From assembly GCF_004369205.1 (NCBI RefSeq), contig NZ_QFGA01000004.1:248001-312000 (forward strand): 64,000 nucleotides of DNA, given 5' to 3'. Position 1 is the stretch's first letter. Each line of letters starts with the position of its first letter. The notes beneath the pieces are model-generated. The model saw nothing but the letters and a program-made list of their open reading frames with translations, had not been told where the DNA came from and did not search any database. Made by a program: the position numbers and the translations under genes. Positions 48,533-58,392 of this stretch are shown in pieces. Source of the DNA: Pelotomaculum schinkii (lineage in GTDB: Bacteria > Bacillota > Desulfotomaculia > Desulfotomaculales > Pelotomaculaceae).

Positions 48533-48576
48533 AAAGGACTTGCTAAGCGCCATACTTAGCCAAGTCCCTTTTTTTT
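48533..48576 (+). terminator. intrinsic terminator
   Basis: AAAGGACTTGCTAAG pairs with CTTAGCCAAGTCC (one bulge), followed by CTTTTTTTT. It ends the HTH/zinc-finger gene and separates it from the convergent VWA-MoxR genes. Confidence 0.88.
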
Positions 48577-48609
48577 GCTGCATTGCCGATTTTTCATTAA
48601 AATTAAGAT

Positions 48610-49809
48610 TTATTTGGTTTTTGTCTTCAGTTTTTTCAACGCTTGCTCCAGACCTTCCGGCGTAAGTTCATACATGGGAAAGACCCTCTGGATCAAGGCA
48701 ATGCTATAATAACCCTCTGCCGTAGCCCAGCGATCGGAGGGGATGGGGTTAAGCCAGACCGAGAAAGGCAAATGCCTGGCCAGGCGCTCCAACCAAAAAA
48801 GTCCCGGTTGTTCGTTATACATATCCCAATCGATGGCGCCGCCGCGCATTGTGAGTTCACTCGGCGCCATGCTGGCGTCGCCTGCGATGATCAGGCGGTA
48901 GTCAGCATTCAGAGAGCTCAATACATCATCCGTCTTGACTGCGTTGCGCGGGATCAGGGCGGGACTGGTGTAAATGCGGTCATAAATGCAGTTGTGAAAG
49001 TAGTAAAACCGCATATCCTTGAAATGGGTGGCGCGGTGGGCTGCTGTAAAAAGGCGGCTGCAAATCTGCATGTATTTATTCATTGAGCCACCCGAGTCCA
49101 TGAGCAGGATTACCTTCATCGTATTACGGCGGGGACGCTCCCAGATCAACTTTAACTTGCCGGCATTTTTGCAGGTAGCGTCTATGGTGCCGTCCAAATC
49201 GAGTTCGTCCTTGGGTCCTTCCGTCCTGCTGCTGAACTGCCGCAGCTTGCGCAGCGCTACCTCAAAATTACGTACGCCGGTGATCTGGTCGTCCCGGAAC
49301 TCCTGGTAGTGCCGTTCCGCAGCCACCTTGACAGCTGAGCGGTTAACAGATGTGCCCCCGATACGCACGCCGGCCTTGTGGTAGCCGGAATGGCCAAAAG
49401 GCGACCTGCCGCCTGTACCTATCCATTGCGAGCCGCCGTGGTGCTCGCCGTCCTGGTTTTTTAACCTGTCCTCCAGTTGGCGTCGCAGTTCATCCAGATC
49501 CCAGGGGGTAAACGGAGAACGCTCCCCAGGAGGGACATGCAGGGGCGGCAGGGAGTCGGCAAGCCAGTCCAGCGCTTGTTTAATAATATCATCTGTGGTT
49601 TCCAAGCCCTGAAAATGTTTGGCAAAGGCCAGGTCATAGCGATCGTAGTGCGCCTCGCTCTTAATAAGCACCGCCCGCGCCAGGTAGTAAAAGCCGGTCA
49701 GACTGGAGAAAGAAAGCCCCTTGGCCAGCGCTTCCATCAAGGTCATCCATTCATTTAAGGAGACCGGAACGCCCTCGCTTTTTAGCTGATGGAAAAAATT
49801 GATAAACAA
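48610..49809 (-). CDS. VWA-domain protein (CoxE-like)
   Basis: The 399-residue protein has an N-terminal helical region (residues 1-100: FFHQLKSEGVPVSLNEWMTL), a Gly-rich linker (GEHHGGSQWIGTGGRSPFGH) and a C-terminal von Willebrand A domain with a MIDAS-like site VILLMDSGGSMNKYMQ; the canonical DxSxS reads DSGGS here, a variant seen in CoxE relatives. It is followed on the same transcript order by a MoxR ATPase gene upstream (23-base gap). MoxR-VWA pairs act as chaperones that load cofactors or activate enzymes, as CoxDE do for CO dehydrogenase. Confidence 0.87.
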   Translation of the reverse strand: MFINFFHQLKSEGVPVSLNEWMTLMEALAKGLSFSSLTGFYYLARAVLIKSEAHYDRYDLAFAKHFQGLETTDDIIKQALDWLADSLPPLHVPPGERSPFTPWDLDELRRQLEDRLKNQDGEHHGGSQWIGTGGRSPFGHSGYHKAGVRIGGTSVNRSAVKVAAERHYQEFRDDQITGVRNFEVALRKLRQFSSRTEGPKDELDLDGTIDATCKNAGKLKLIWERPRRNTMKVILLMDSGGSMNKYMQICSRLFTAAHRATHFKDMRFYYFHNCIYDRIYTSPALIPRNAVKTDDVLSSLNADYRLIIAGDASMAPSELTMRGGAIDWDMYNEQPGLFWLERLARHLPFSVWLNPIPSDRWATAEGYYSIALIQRVFPMYELTPEGLEQALKKLKTKTK

Positions 49810-49832
49810 AAGCCAGCACCTTCCTTACCCCT

Positions 49833-50708
49833 CTAACCTCGTTGACTGTAGGGAAAGGGCCTTTGCCTGCCTTCCCGTTCATGCTGGTGGCGTGGTATTC
49901 TATCTAAATCCTGGTTTTTTTTGAGCAACACCCCGAGGAAGGGCAACTCCCGGCTGATTCGCTCCGGTTCGATGCCGCCGAGGGCAAGAGCCTGGACCCA
50001 GTCCAGAAGTTCGCTGGTGCTTGGTTTTTTGAGGAGTCCGCTGACATTGCGCAAACTGTAAAACGCCTCCATCGCCTGCTGCAGCAGATTTTCCTCCAGT
50101 CCGGGATGGTGCACTTTAATAATGCTCTTCATCATTTCCTTATCCGGAAAGTCGATATAGTGGAAGATGCAGCGGCGCAGGAAAGCGTCCGGCAACTCTT
50201 TTTCAGCGTTGCTGGTGATGATCACGATGGGCCTGTTTTTAGCGGTGATGGTTTCCCCGGTCTCTGGAATATAGAAACTCATAATGTCGAGCTCCCACAG
50301 GAGGTCGTTGGGAAATTCCAGGTCGGCCTTGTCTATTTCGTCAATTAAAAGCACTACCGGAACATCGGAGGTAAAGGCCTCCCCAAGCTTGCCGAGCCTG
50401 ATATATTGCTTGATATCGGACACGTCCCGGTCCCCGAACTGGCTGTCGTAAAGCCGTTGCACCGTGTCATAGACATACAGCCCCTCCTGGGCTTTGGTCG
50501 TCGACTTGATATTCCATATGATGAACTTCAAGCCAAGGCTTTCGGCAGCGCTTTTTGCCAGCATGGTCTTGCCCGTGCCGGGCTCGCCTTTGACCAATAG
50601 CGGCCGTCCCAGGGCGATAGCGACGTTCACGCTGTTTTGCAACTCGTCCGACGCTATATAGTCCTTTGTGCCATAAAATCGAGAAAGTTTTTCCGACATA
50701 GATAACAT
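49833..50708 (-). CDS. MoxR-family AAA+ ATPase
   Basis: The 291-residue ATPase has Walker A GEPGTGKTMLAKSAAESLG (about 40-58), Walker B VVLLIDEIDKADLEFPNDLL, sensor-1 ITSNAEKELPDAFLRRCIF and a lid domain ending LLKKPSTSELLDWVQALALG. The last 20 residues (RIPRHQHEREGRQRPFPYSQ) are basic and unlike the family, maybe from a 3' frame change. It pairs with the VWA protein. The start is the ATG at 50708 before MSEKLSRFYG, with AGGAGA upstream. A target metalloenzyme is not adjacent; the XDH-type oxidoreductase at 56.6 kb is a candidate. Confidence 0.88.
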   Translation of the reverse strand: MLSMSEKLSRFYGTKDYIASDELQNSVNVAIALGRPLLVKGEPGTGKTMLAKSAAESLGLKFIIWNIKSTTKAQEGLYVYDTVQRLYDSQFGDRDVSDIKQYIRLGKLGEAFTSDVPVVLLIDEIDKADLEFPNDLLWELDIMSFYIPETGETITAKNRPIVIITSNAEKELPDAFLRRCIFHYIDFPDKEMMKSIIKVHHPGLEENLLQQAMEAFYSLRNVSGLLKKPSTSELLDWVQALALGGIEPERISRELPFLGVLLKKNQDLDRIPRHQHEREGRQRPFPYSQRG

Positions 50709-50823
50709 TCTCCTCTATGAATTTTTTTGTATTTTATACAATATGATATAGCAGTACATTTCATACTAAGTTAATCATAATCCTAAGAACAAGCGGTGGC
50801 AAGTAATCTTTTAAATACTCATA

Positions 50824-50882
50824 TTGACACGCGACGTCGTATGTCTTATAATAAGTTAGACATACGACATGCTATGTCGTAT
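50824..50882 (+). promoter_or_regulatory. MerR-gene promoter with three interlocked operator half-sites
   Basis: TTGACA (50824-50829), 17-base spacer, TATAAT (50847-50852). GTCGTATGTC (50836-50845) and GACATACGAC (50859-50868) are perfect complements framing the -10 box; ATACGACAT (50862-50870) pairs again with ATGTCGTAT (50874-50882). Repression by the gene product is the simplest reading. Confidence 0.75.
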
Positions 50883-50907
50883 TGGTACAGAGAGGTGCTC
50901 ACAGCTT

Positions 50908-51693
50908 ATGAAGATGAGAGACTTGCTGCATATGCTCGAGGAAAAAAATGTAACCGTAACTGAGAGAATGGTCAGGCATTACCTTGACCTGGGGTTGTTG
51001 CCGGAACCGGAAAGGCCCAGTAAAAACCAGGCTATATATAACGAAGAACATTTTAAACGGCTGCTGGCAATTGACATGTTTAAAAGCAATGGACTGTCCT
51101 TGGATGAGATTAAAACTAAAATGGATGAATTATCATACTACTTTCATCATTTTAGGGGAGAAGAAGTTATAGATGACCCCAATATGCTGGCCCGTGAAGA
51201 ATTAGATGAAATATCCTTGGATAGATCTTTAATCGAGGCTGAATACCCTCATTTAACACAATCGCATCAATTGTACGCAAGGAAACAGGTCTTAAAAGAG
51301 CTGGATTGTTCCGAAGAAAACCTCAAAGCTGCAACTCAATTCCTGGGCATGCACAGTGAAGAGTATTTCGACAGCATTGACATGTTTGCTATTAAAACCT
51401 ATATTTTTTATCAAAAAGCAAGAGAGCTGTACTTCCGTTTTGATAACACGATACCTGAAGTTTTTGACCAGGATGTTCCTTATGAACTGGATATCGAAAA
51501 AGAATTTCGTGATACTCTCGAGGCGGCTAAAATTATTGTCAGAACAGCAAACATGAATCCCTTCCTGAATATTTTATTGAAAGCAATGATAGCTTATACT
51601 GCAAAAGAATCTCTATTAAATAGAGAAATATCCGATATTACCTGGGAAGGCCTGAATCTGGGCTGGTTATATAAAACAAGATGTACCGACTAG
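50908..51693 (+). CDS. MerR-family regulator with large C-terminal domain
   Basis: The 261-residue protein has a MerR winged HTH at its start (KMRDLLHMLEEKNVTVTERM, VRHYLDLGLLPEPERPSKNQ, LAIDMFKSNGLSLDEIKTKM). A roughly 180-residue helical domain follows without recognised ligand motifs and with few Cys. ATG 50908 lies after AGAGGTG; the frame to 50869 reads through the operator. The C-terminal domain is likely the sensor. An 87-residue basic protein follows in the same direction. Confidence 0.8.
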   Translation: MKMRDLLHMLEEKNVTVTERMVRHYLDLGLLPEPERPSKNQAIYNEEHFKRLLAIDMFKSNGLSLDEIKTKMDELSYYFHHFRGEEVIDDPNMLAREELDEISLDRSLIEAEYPHLTQSHQLYARKQVLKELDCSEENLKAATQFLGMHSEEYFDSIDMFAIKTYIFYQKARELYFRFDNTIPEVFDQDVPYELDIEKEFRDTLEAAKIIVRTANMNPFLNILLKAMIAYTAKESLLNREISDITWEGLNLGWLYKTRCTD

Positions 51694-51729
51694 GGAGATA
51701 AGAAGGATATTAAAGAAAGGGGGATTATC

Positions 51730-51993
51730 TTGAAAAAACGCTACTTTAAAATCCTGCTTGACTATGGACACCTGGGTAATAGGAATTCACTTGAAGTAGC
51801 CCGTTATGTAACCGCAAAGAATTGTGTGGACGCGTTATTTTTTGGAAACAGAATGCCGAGGGTTAAAAGGAAGCGGGAAAAAACAGGCGTCATAAAAGTA
51901 ATAGAGATTTCCTACAGCGAGTATCTCAGAGGTCAAAAAAACGAAGCAGATCACTCGTACTTGCTTACATATAAGTCACGGAAGTGTAGTTAG
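51730..51993 (+). CDS. small basic protein of unknown function
   Basis: The 87-residue protein is not assigned to a known family. It is rich in Lys/Arg: KRYFKILLDYGHLGNRNSLE, NRMPRVKRKREKTGVIKVIE and ISYSEYLRGQKNEADHSY. TTG 51730 has AAAGGGGG 7 bases upstream. It lies 36 bases after the MerR-type gene and is probably co-transcribed. The composition fits nucleic-acid or ribosome contact, an inference only. Confidence 0.6.
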   Translation: MKKRYFKILLDYGHLGNRNSLEVARYVTAKNCVDALFFGNRMPRVKRKREKTGVIKVIEISYSEYLRGQKNEADHSYLLTYKSRKCS

Positions 51994-52003
51994 TTTGACT
52001 GGT

Positions 52004-52726
52004 TCACAGGACGGCCAGCGCTTCCAGATAATTGTTGATGTCATGGTTTCCCTTAATGCTGTTCATCTGAAATGATATTTTATAGTCGCGTTTAACATGC
52101 TGGTAATACAAGATCTTGTAGGGGCGCGGCGTTAAAATTATTACAGGCGGTAATTTAGGGACAAGATCATGCTCGTTGACGATACGGACACTGTTTGTTA
52201 CCAGGCGGTTGTATTGAAAAGCAAAGATAGGGTTGCCAACTCTAGGTCCGGCAAAATTGTACATTACAGGCTTGAAAAAGGTGTTTGCGGCCACGTCCAG
52301 GGCGTTGATTACGGCCAACGCGGCTCCGAGACTATGGCCGGTTATATAAATGTTTGAGTTTGCAGGGAAGCTTAGTAATGTATTGATAATCTGTTTCCTG
52401 CACGATTCATAGATGTCCATGAAGCCATGATGAACTTTCCCTCTGCCGGGGGCAAAGGCGTAACCGGTCTGGTAGGCATTTGCGTTAGCCAGCCAATCCG
52501 TTTCAGACTGAGTCCCCCTGAACGCTACAACGATATTATCCCCGGATTTAATAATGAAACCAAACCATTCAGTTCTGTTTATAGCAGTCGCTTTAAACCC
52601 TTCCACAAGACTGTATCCATCCGGAATATCGAAATCTCCGTCGTTTGCATATTGGTTATAAGTTTGCATGCATACTTTAGCGAGAAAAACGGCCAGTGTC
52701 TTGTCGATTTCATTAGTTGTTTCCAT
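52004..52726 (-). CDS. class 3 lipase (alpha/beta hydrolase)
   Basis: The 240-residue protein has the Lipase_3 order: VAFRGTQSETDWLANANAY, VHHGFMDIYESC, the nucleophile elbow ITGHSLGAALAVINAL (Ser in GHSLG), YNFAGPRVGNP, and VNEHDLVPKLPP (acidic/His region). It hydrolyses triacylglycerol-like esters. No signal peptide is visible, so it may be cytoplasmic or leaves by another route. I choose ATG 52726, six bases after GGAG; the ATG at 52738 is upstream of that site. It is convergent with the small basic protein. Confidence 0.9.
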   Translation of the reverse strand: METTNEIDKTLAVFLAKVCMQTYNQYANDGDFDIPDGYSLVEGFKATAINRTEWFGFIIKSGDNIVVAFRGTQSETDWLANANAYQTGYAFAPGRGKVHHGFMDIYESCRKQIINTLLSFPANSNIYITGHSLGAALAVINALDVAANTFFKPVMYNFAGPRVGNPIFAFQYNRLVTNSVRIVNEHDLVPKLPPVIILTPRPYKILYYQHVKRDYKISFQMNSIKGNHDINNYLEALAVL

Positions 52727-53377
52727 GTGAAGCTCCATCTAAAAAAATAGGGATAATAAAACTTATTCAATTTTGGAGCCGGCGGTTACAGCAACTCGCC
52801 GGCTGAGTTATTTATAATGTTCCTCATGTCAAAAACACAGATATGAAAATTTTAAGTTTTCTCCTTTCCATATTGATATGTATCAAGCTGCTTCATTGAG
52901 CTTGCTTTTGAGGTAGTAGGTTACTGGGCTGGAACCGCAAAATGGCTACCATGGTCACTATTGATAATTCAGGCTTTTGACGGGTTAGGGCACGATTCGG
53001 ACATCTCAGGACAAGGATTTGTACAATGTGCCTGAATGCTCATTATCTACAATATAGCGGCTTGTACCAATCGATGATGACAAATTGCCGGGTTGATCTG
53101 GAGTGAGAAAAGTCTCCATTCGTAATTTTAATAGGGTTTTAGTTTGGCTGGCATATATTTTGCTTAAAGGAATCCTTGGTTGTATAAATTCTCTTATAAA
53201 ATTGGTCAGTTTTCAGAATATTTCAGAAAGGCCTTCATCGAATACGCTGCTTTTTAGCTAAACGCACCCGCAAAGTAGGATCTGGTTTCGGCTGGAAACG
53301 ATGGAATAGCTAATACTAAGAGCAACATAAATGCAGTGGCAACTGTAAACTAGAATAATTACAAGGTGGGAAAAGTT
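52727..53377. other. long intergenic region, no gene recognised
   Basis: No convincing frame is found in about 650 bases. An 8-bp hairpin AGCCGGCG/CGCCGGCT lies at 52777-52804, without a T-run. The rest looks like decayed sequence. AAGGTGGG at the right end is the Shine-Dalgarno of the next, broken gene. Confidence 0.5.
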
Positions 53378-53796
53378 GTGGATGCTGATGTTCGGCTGAA
53401 TGAATTAAGTCTAAAAGGTTATTGCTGCAGCCAAGTGATACTACAGCTGGGTTTGGAGGTCCAAAACAAAGAGAACCCCGATTTGATCCAAGCTGTCTCC
53501 TCTTATGTAGGGGCCTGAATGGGGTGCTTTTGTGTGGAACGTTGACAGCAGGCTCCTGCCTGCTTTCTCTATGCGATCCTCAAAATGCCGCACAGTTTCT
53601 TATTAACGATTTGGTTGCGTAATTCAAAGAAGAATACGGTGAATTATATGGCGGAATCGACTGTAAGGATATTCTTGCCGGAGACCCGAGTAATCGTTAT
53701 ATGAGATGCCCGGAAATTGTCGCATCGACCTATGCAAAAGTGATGGAGTTACTAATTGAATGTGGCTATGAATTTCCAGAGGAAGTGATGTTTTAA
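53378..53796 (+). pseudogene. C-GCAxxG-C-C family protein (DVU_1555 type), frameshifted
   Basis: From GTG 53378 (AAGGTGGG upstream) the sequence reads DADVRLNELSLKGYCCSQVI and LQLGLEVQNKENPDLIQAVS. Near 53510 the match moves to another frame, GLNGVLLCGTLTAGSCLLSL, then meets TAA at 53620 where family members have a Trp or similar, and continues FKEEYGELYGGIDCKDILAG and RYMRCPEIV to the TAA at 53794. This is the Cys-rich redox family whose Desulfovibrio member is DVU_1555. One frameshift and one stop make it non-functional. Confidence 0.8.
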
Positions 53797-53907
53797 GTTG
53801 GGATGCATAGAAGTACTTGAGAAGTGTAAGGTTCAATCAGATCTTTGTCGCGATCTTGGAGCTGTAAAAAAAAATAAGTAACAGATATTTGTTTATAGGA
53901 GTAAAAA

Positions 53908-54303
53908 ATGAAAATTGCTGTAATGGCAGATGGTTGTGATGGCAATAGCAAGGTTGCAGAGAAATTTGCTGATGCCAGGTGGCTATTAATCGCGGATATG
54001 GATGGACAATGCATCAGTGAAGTTATTGAAAAGAGCAAGGAAGATATAGAGAACACTGAGCTTGCAAAAATAATTGTGGACAGGGATTGCGAGTTGGTTA
54101 TTTGCGGTGAAATTGAGAAAATACCATTTGAGATTCTGGCAGACAGGCAGGTAACCCGAGCGCTGGGGAAAGGGTTAACCGTTACAGATGCCCTAAACTA
54201 TGAGAGCATGCTGGAGCCCATAACAGATTGCATCGGTGGTACAGGCTGCCCTGGTGAGGCGAATTCCAAAGATATAGAAAGCTGTTGTGGTGAACATGTA
54301 TAG
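53908..54303 (+). CDS. NifX/NifB-type dinitrogenase iron-molybdenum cofactor family protein
   Basis: The 131-residue protein has the NifX-like RNaseH-fold domain: MKIAVMADGCDGNSKVAEKF, ARWLLIADMDGQ, ELVICGEIEKIPFEILAD and VTDALNYESM. A Cys-rich tail (CIGGTGCPGEANS, CCGEH) could bind an Fe-S cluster. Outside nitrogen fixation, such proteins bind Mo- or Fe-S clusters for other enzymes; the XDH-type molybdo-subunit nearby fits. TAGGAG lies before the ATG. It is one of the intact genes in this decayed cluster. Confidence 0.85.
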   Translation: MKIAVMADGCDGNSKVAEKFADARWLLIADMDGQCISEVIEKSKEDIENTELAKIIVDRDCELVICGEIEKIPFEILADRQVTRALGKGLTVTDALNYESMLEPITDCIGGTGCPGEANSKDIESCCGEHV

Positions 54304-54578
54304 TGTTAAGATAGAAGAGTTATCCATAGTTCAGCCTGCAATCCTTCTATTGAACGGTTTTTAATGACTTAATGGCATAACAATATTCATCTCTCTTAGT
54401 CTGTTGTTAATGTCCGCAGCCTATACTTGGGTGTTTGCCTTGCCTTTTAGATTATGGATTCCGGGAAAGAAACTCGCGGAAGAGCCTGGAGAATCTATTT
54501 GATTGCAAGGAATGGCGCCATGCCAGGCTTGCCAAACCGGGCTATTTTTTATCTGTTTCTACAAAGGGTGTTTAGAAA

Positions 54579-55331
54579 GTGGTGAAAGATGTAACAATGC
54601 AAAAGGAGATTATTTGTAGCTGTAATACTGATCATGCATCCGGTTGTTTGGTATGCGGGGGAGAATTATTTTATAATGCTGATTCTGCGATAGATGTTAA
54701 ATGCGTGATTTGCGGTAAAGAAGAACAGTCCAATACTATATGTGTAAATGGTCATTATATTTGTGATGCGTGTCATAGGGAAAAAGTTCTTGATGTTGTG
54801 GAGCGGGTATGTGTTGCTACAGATTTAACAGATCCTGTAGAAATTACCTTACAGATTTTTAAACTGCCTGGTTTGCACATGCATGGCCCGGAATATCACA
54901 GTATCGTTGCTGCAGTGTTGGTGACTGCATACGGCAATTCAGTAAAAGACAAACAAGCGCAGGCAATAAAAGAAGCCATAAAGCGGGGTAAAGACATTAA
55001 AGGTCGGGGTATGCGGGACTCATGGCGCCTGTGGGGCCGGGGTCGGCGTGGGAGTCGCTTATTCTATCATCCATCAGGTAACTCCTCGTATAATTAATTT
55101 AGAGCCACGAAACAGCGATAATACCAACCGCCTGACAGCTTTGGCGCTATTAGAAATCAGTCGATTTGGTGGACCAAGGTGTTGTAAACGGGATGCGATG
55201 ATTTCAATTGAAACGGCCAAACGAAACATCAAAGAGTTTGATAATAATGGCCGCAGCCGGTACATCTGCAGCCAGTTTATGAATAATCAAAAGTGCATCC
55301 AGTCTCAATGCCCGTACTTTCCCGAAAAGAT
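54579..55331 (+). pseudogene. DUF5714 protein, frameshifted near residue 142
   Basis: The first frame gives a Cys-rich start (CSCNTDHASGCLVCGGELFY, CVICGKEEQSNTICVNGHYI) and then IFKLPGLHMHGPEYHSIVAA. At about 55003-55010 the match passes to another frame, VCGTHGACGAGVGVGVAYSI, and ends RYICSQFMNNQKCIQSQCPY. Joined, this is a complete DUF5714 domain with many conserved Cys, probably metal- or Fe-S-binding. As read it yields a 172-residue protein without its second half. Confidence 0.8.
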
Positions 55332-56651
55332 CGTGTTGGGGGCAACAGAAACCTTTGCCCGGTTTGCCTTTCGCGTATTCCGGCGCAAAAGGTCAAATAT
55401 GGCGCTAAAGTTTATTTGGAAAAAACCTGCCCGCAACATGGTGATTATAACACTATCATCTGGAACGGTCCTCCTGACTATGAATCATGGGAGCTTATCA
55501 GACAGCCTTCTCCCTCTGTCAGCTGCATCACAAAAGTGGACAAGGGCTGCCCTTATGATTGCGGCATTTGTCCCGGCCATCGTCAGAATACCTGTTGCGT
55601 ATTGCTTGAGGTTACCAACAGATGCAATCTTTTGTGCCCGGTCTGTTTTGCTTCCTCGCAGGAAAACGCCGCCCCGGACCCGTCATTGGAGGAGATTGGC
55701 GCGTGGTATGATACCTTGATGCGCTGCGGCGGACCTTTTAACATACAATTATCCGGCGGCGAGCCTTCATTGCGTGATGACATCGCGGACATCATCCGTT
55801 TGGGCAAGAAAAAAGGGTTTTCTTTCTTTCAGCTCAATACCAATGGACTGCGCCTTGCCGAAGAGCCTGCCTATGTAGAAACGCTGCAAAAGGCGGGACT
55901 TAATTGTGTGTTTTTGCAATTTGACGCCATGCGTGATGAGCCTTATTTCGCTTTACGAGGCCGCAAGTTGCTCGAAACCAAGCTTCAGGCCATCGAAAAC
56001 TGCATTGACGCGGGCCTGGGGTTGGTTTTGGTCCCCACCCTCGTGCCCGGCTTGAACGAAAATGAAATCGGTCCGATCATCCGCTTTGCTATAGAAAACC
56101 TGCCACATATACGGGGAGTTCATTTCCAGCCGGTCAGTTATTTTGGCAGGTATGGAGAAAAGAAAAACGAGCGCATAACGATACCAGATGTGTTGCGCGC
56201 GATCGAAGAACAGACCGGTGGACAGATGAAGGTGGAAGACTTTAGACCGGGTACGGCTGAAAACTCCTATTGTTCCTTCAATGCCAGCTTCCTTTTGCAA
56301 CCCGACGGCGCGCTCAAGGTATTGCCAAAGACACAAAACTGCTGCTGCAGTAGTTCCACGGAGCAAAGGCCGGCCGGGGATTCGAAAAAAGCCAGAGAGT
56401 ATGTGGCCCGTCAATGGAGCAGCGCGCCGGAACCAAAGTGGGTGATTTCCAGGTATGCGGCGCCCGGATCTTTTGATGAGTTTTTGGAACGCAGAGCCCT
56501 GTATACCCTGGCTGTATCCGGTATGGCATTTCAGGATGCCTGGAATCTTGATTTGACCAGGTTGCAGGAGTGCTATATACATGTGGTGAGTCCGGATAGG
56601 CGCATCATCCCGTTTTGCGCTTATAACTTGACAAGTATGGAGCATCCCTGA
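55308..56651 (+). CDS. trsS: TrsS-type radical SAM protein
   Basis: The 447-residue protein has an N-terminal Cys knuckle (NLCPVCLSRIPA, KTCPQHGDY), a second Cys set (KGCPYDCGICPGHRQNTCCV) and the radical SAM CxxxCxxC in EVTNRCNLLCPVCFASSQ, then GGPFNIQLSGGEPSLRDDIA and the C-terminal CCCSSS. This matches TrsS, in which a Cys can be selenocysteine; all are Cys here. It ends CAYNLTSMEHP, a few residues short of usual, and abuts an N-terminally truncated XDH gene. The start codon is uncertain because the DUF5714 frame overlaps. Confidence 0.75.
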   Translation: MPVLSRKDRVGGNRNLCPVCLSRIPAQKVKYGAKVYLEKTCPQHGDYNTIIWNGPPDYESWELIRQPSPSVSCITKVDKGCPYDCGICPGHRQNTCCVLLEVTNRCNLLCPVCFASSQENAAPDPSLEEIGAWYDTLMRCGGPFNIQLSGGEPSLRDDIADIIRLGKKKGFSFFQLNTNGLRLAEEPAYVETLQKAGLNCVFLQFDAMRDEPYFALRGRKLLETKLQAIENCIDAGLGLVLVPTLVPGLNENEIGPIIRFAIENLPHIRGVHFQPVSYFGRYGEKKNERITIPDVLRAIEEQTGGQMKVEDFRPGTAENSYCSFNASFLLQPDGALKVLPKTQNCCCSSSTEQRPAGDSKKAREYVARQWSSAPEPKWVISRYAAPGSFDEFLERRALYTLAVSGMAFQDAWNLDLTRLQECYIHVVSPDRRIIPFCAYNLTSMEHP

Positions 56652-56652
56652 A

Positions 56653-58301
56653 ATGTCTGCGCAAGCCCTGGGCGTTGAACCTTCGAAGATTAGAGCAATA
56701 GAAAATCCGGTAGGAGCTAGTTTTGGTGCCAAAATGAGTACTCATACCGAAGCATTGCTGCTGGCCGCTCTAATGGCAACTGACAGGCCGGTTTGCTTGC
56801 GTTTTGATTTTGCGGAACAAATGTACTTCAGTGGTAAGCGTGCTGCCTGCTATTTCAATGTAAAAATGGCAGCTGATAAGAATGGAAAATTGCTGGCAAT
56901 GGAAGAGGATTTTCTGTACGGCCATGGCGCTTACCACAAAGCAACTTCTGACCCGCTTATGGAAAAAAGCTTGCGTTTTGCCGGTGCAGGCTATCACATC
57001 CCCAGTATTCGCGGCATCGGAAGAATGACTGCTACGAACCAGGCATATGGCACTGCTTTCCGGGCATTCGGCGCCCCGCAGGTTATGTTTGCCACAGAAT
57101 CCTGTATGGATATGCTGGCTGAAAAAGTTGGCATGGATCCATTGGAATTCCGTTATATTAACGCTTACCGTCCAGGTTCCACAATGCCTTCCGGTTGTGA
57201 GCTGGATGTCCATCCCTTGCCAAAATTGATTGAAATGATGCGCCCGAAATACAAAGCAGCTATGGAGCGCGCCAAGAAAGAGTCTACGCCTGAAAAAAGA
57301 AGGGGCGTAGAAGTATCACTGGGGGTATATGACAGTTCGTTTGGCTACAATGATGTTGCTCATATCGATTTTGAGCTTAATCCTGATGGAACAGTAACGC
57401 ATTACAGCGGATGGCCCGATCAGGGGCAAGGCGCTGACGCTGGGGCGCTGGTTTTGGCGCATGAAGCTTTAAAACCGCTTGGATTAAAACCGGAACAAAT
57501 CCGTCTATTCATGAATGACACTGCTGTCACGCCGTATACCGGTCCGGCGGCGGGAAGTCATTCCCATTTTATGGCAGGAAAGGCAACTATTGACGGGGCT
57601 AACAAACTGATGAATGCCATGTGTAAACCTGACGGGACTTTCCGTACGTATGAAGAGATGGTAAAAGAGAACATTCCAACAAAATACAGAGGCTTTGCTT
57701 CCACTGCAGATTGTTCAACGCCGATAGATTTGAATACAATGCAGGGGGGCCAAACCCGACTTATACTTATGGCGTCTTCATGGCTGAAGTGGAAGTCGAT
57801 ACAAAGACAGGAAAAACAAAAGTACTGAAAATGACTTTACATGGTGACTTTGGCACTATCGGAAGCCGGTTGGCCGTAGACGGGCAAATGTATGGCGGGC
57901 TTGCACAGGGTGTCGGCTTGGCCCTTAGTGAGGGCTTTTATGATCCCGCGAAACATCAAGACTTGATTTCACAAGGATTCCCGTATATTCAGGATATTAC
58001 TGATGAGCTGGAAGTGGAATACACCGAGACTTACAGGCCTTCCGGACCGTTCGGCTCTTGCGGATGCGCCGAATTGCCTTTGACTTCGCCGCACGTGTCA
58101 ATAATAAATGCTATTTACAATGCAACAGGAGTACGTATTTTTGATCTGCCGGCTTTACCGGAAAAGGTACTTGCTGGTTTGAAGAAATTAGAAAGAAAAG
58201 AGAAGATAGAATCGCCGAAATATTTCTTTGGCAGTGATATGAAGGCAGAGATTGAGGAGTTCCAGAAGAACCCCATTGTTATGCCTGACACAATCGCGTA
58301 A
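56653..58301 (+). pseudogene. xanthine-dehydrogenase-family molybdo-subunit, truncated and frameshifted
   Basis: The sequence begins inside the molybdopterin domain (ENPVGASFGAKMSTHTEALL, FRAFGAPQVMFATESCMDML), lacking about 300 N-terminal residues including the first Moco domain and any 2Fe-2S domains. It runs to about 57745, where a GGGGGG run (57744-57749) marks a frameshift; the rest continues in another frame as TYTYGVFMAEVEVDTKTG, MYGGLAQGVGLALSEG and GSCGCAELPLTSPHVSIINA (the conserved Glu/Cys active-site end). Enzymes of this family oxidise aldehydes or purines. In Desulfovibrio the neighbour DVU_1559 is such an oxidoreductase. Confidence 0.85.
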
Positions 58302-58392
58302 ATAAACAAATAATCAGACCGTTCTGGCTACTGCTTTTAAAGGGTAGCCAGAATGCTTCCTGTGAAAAATATAAAATAATGGAGATAAAACA

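Noticed and set aside
53500-53530. In-frame TGA in the C-GCAxxG-C-C gene read as selenocysteine
   Set aside because: Some family members are selenoproteins, but reading through TGA gives sequence with no family match, while a frameshift restores the match; a TAA further on cannot be recoded.
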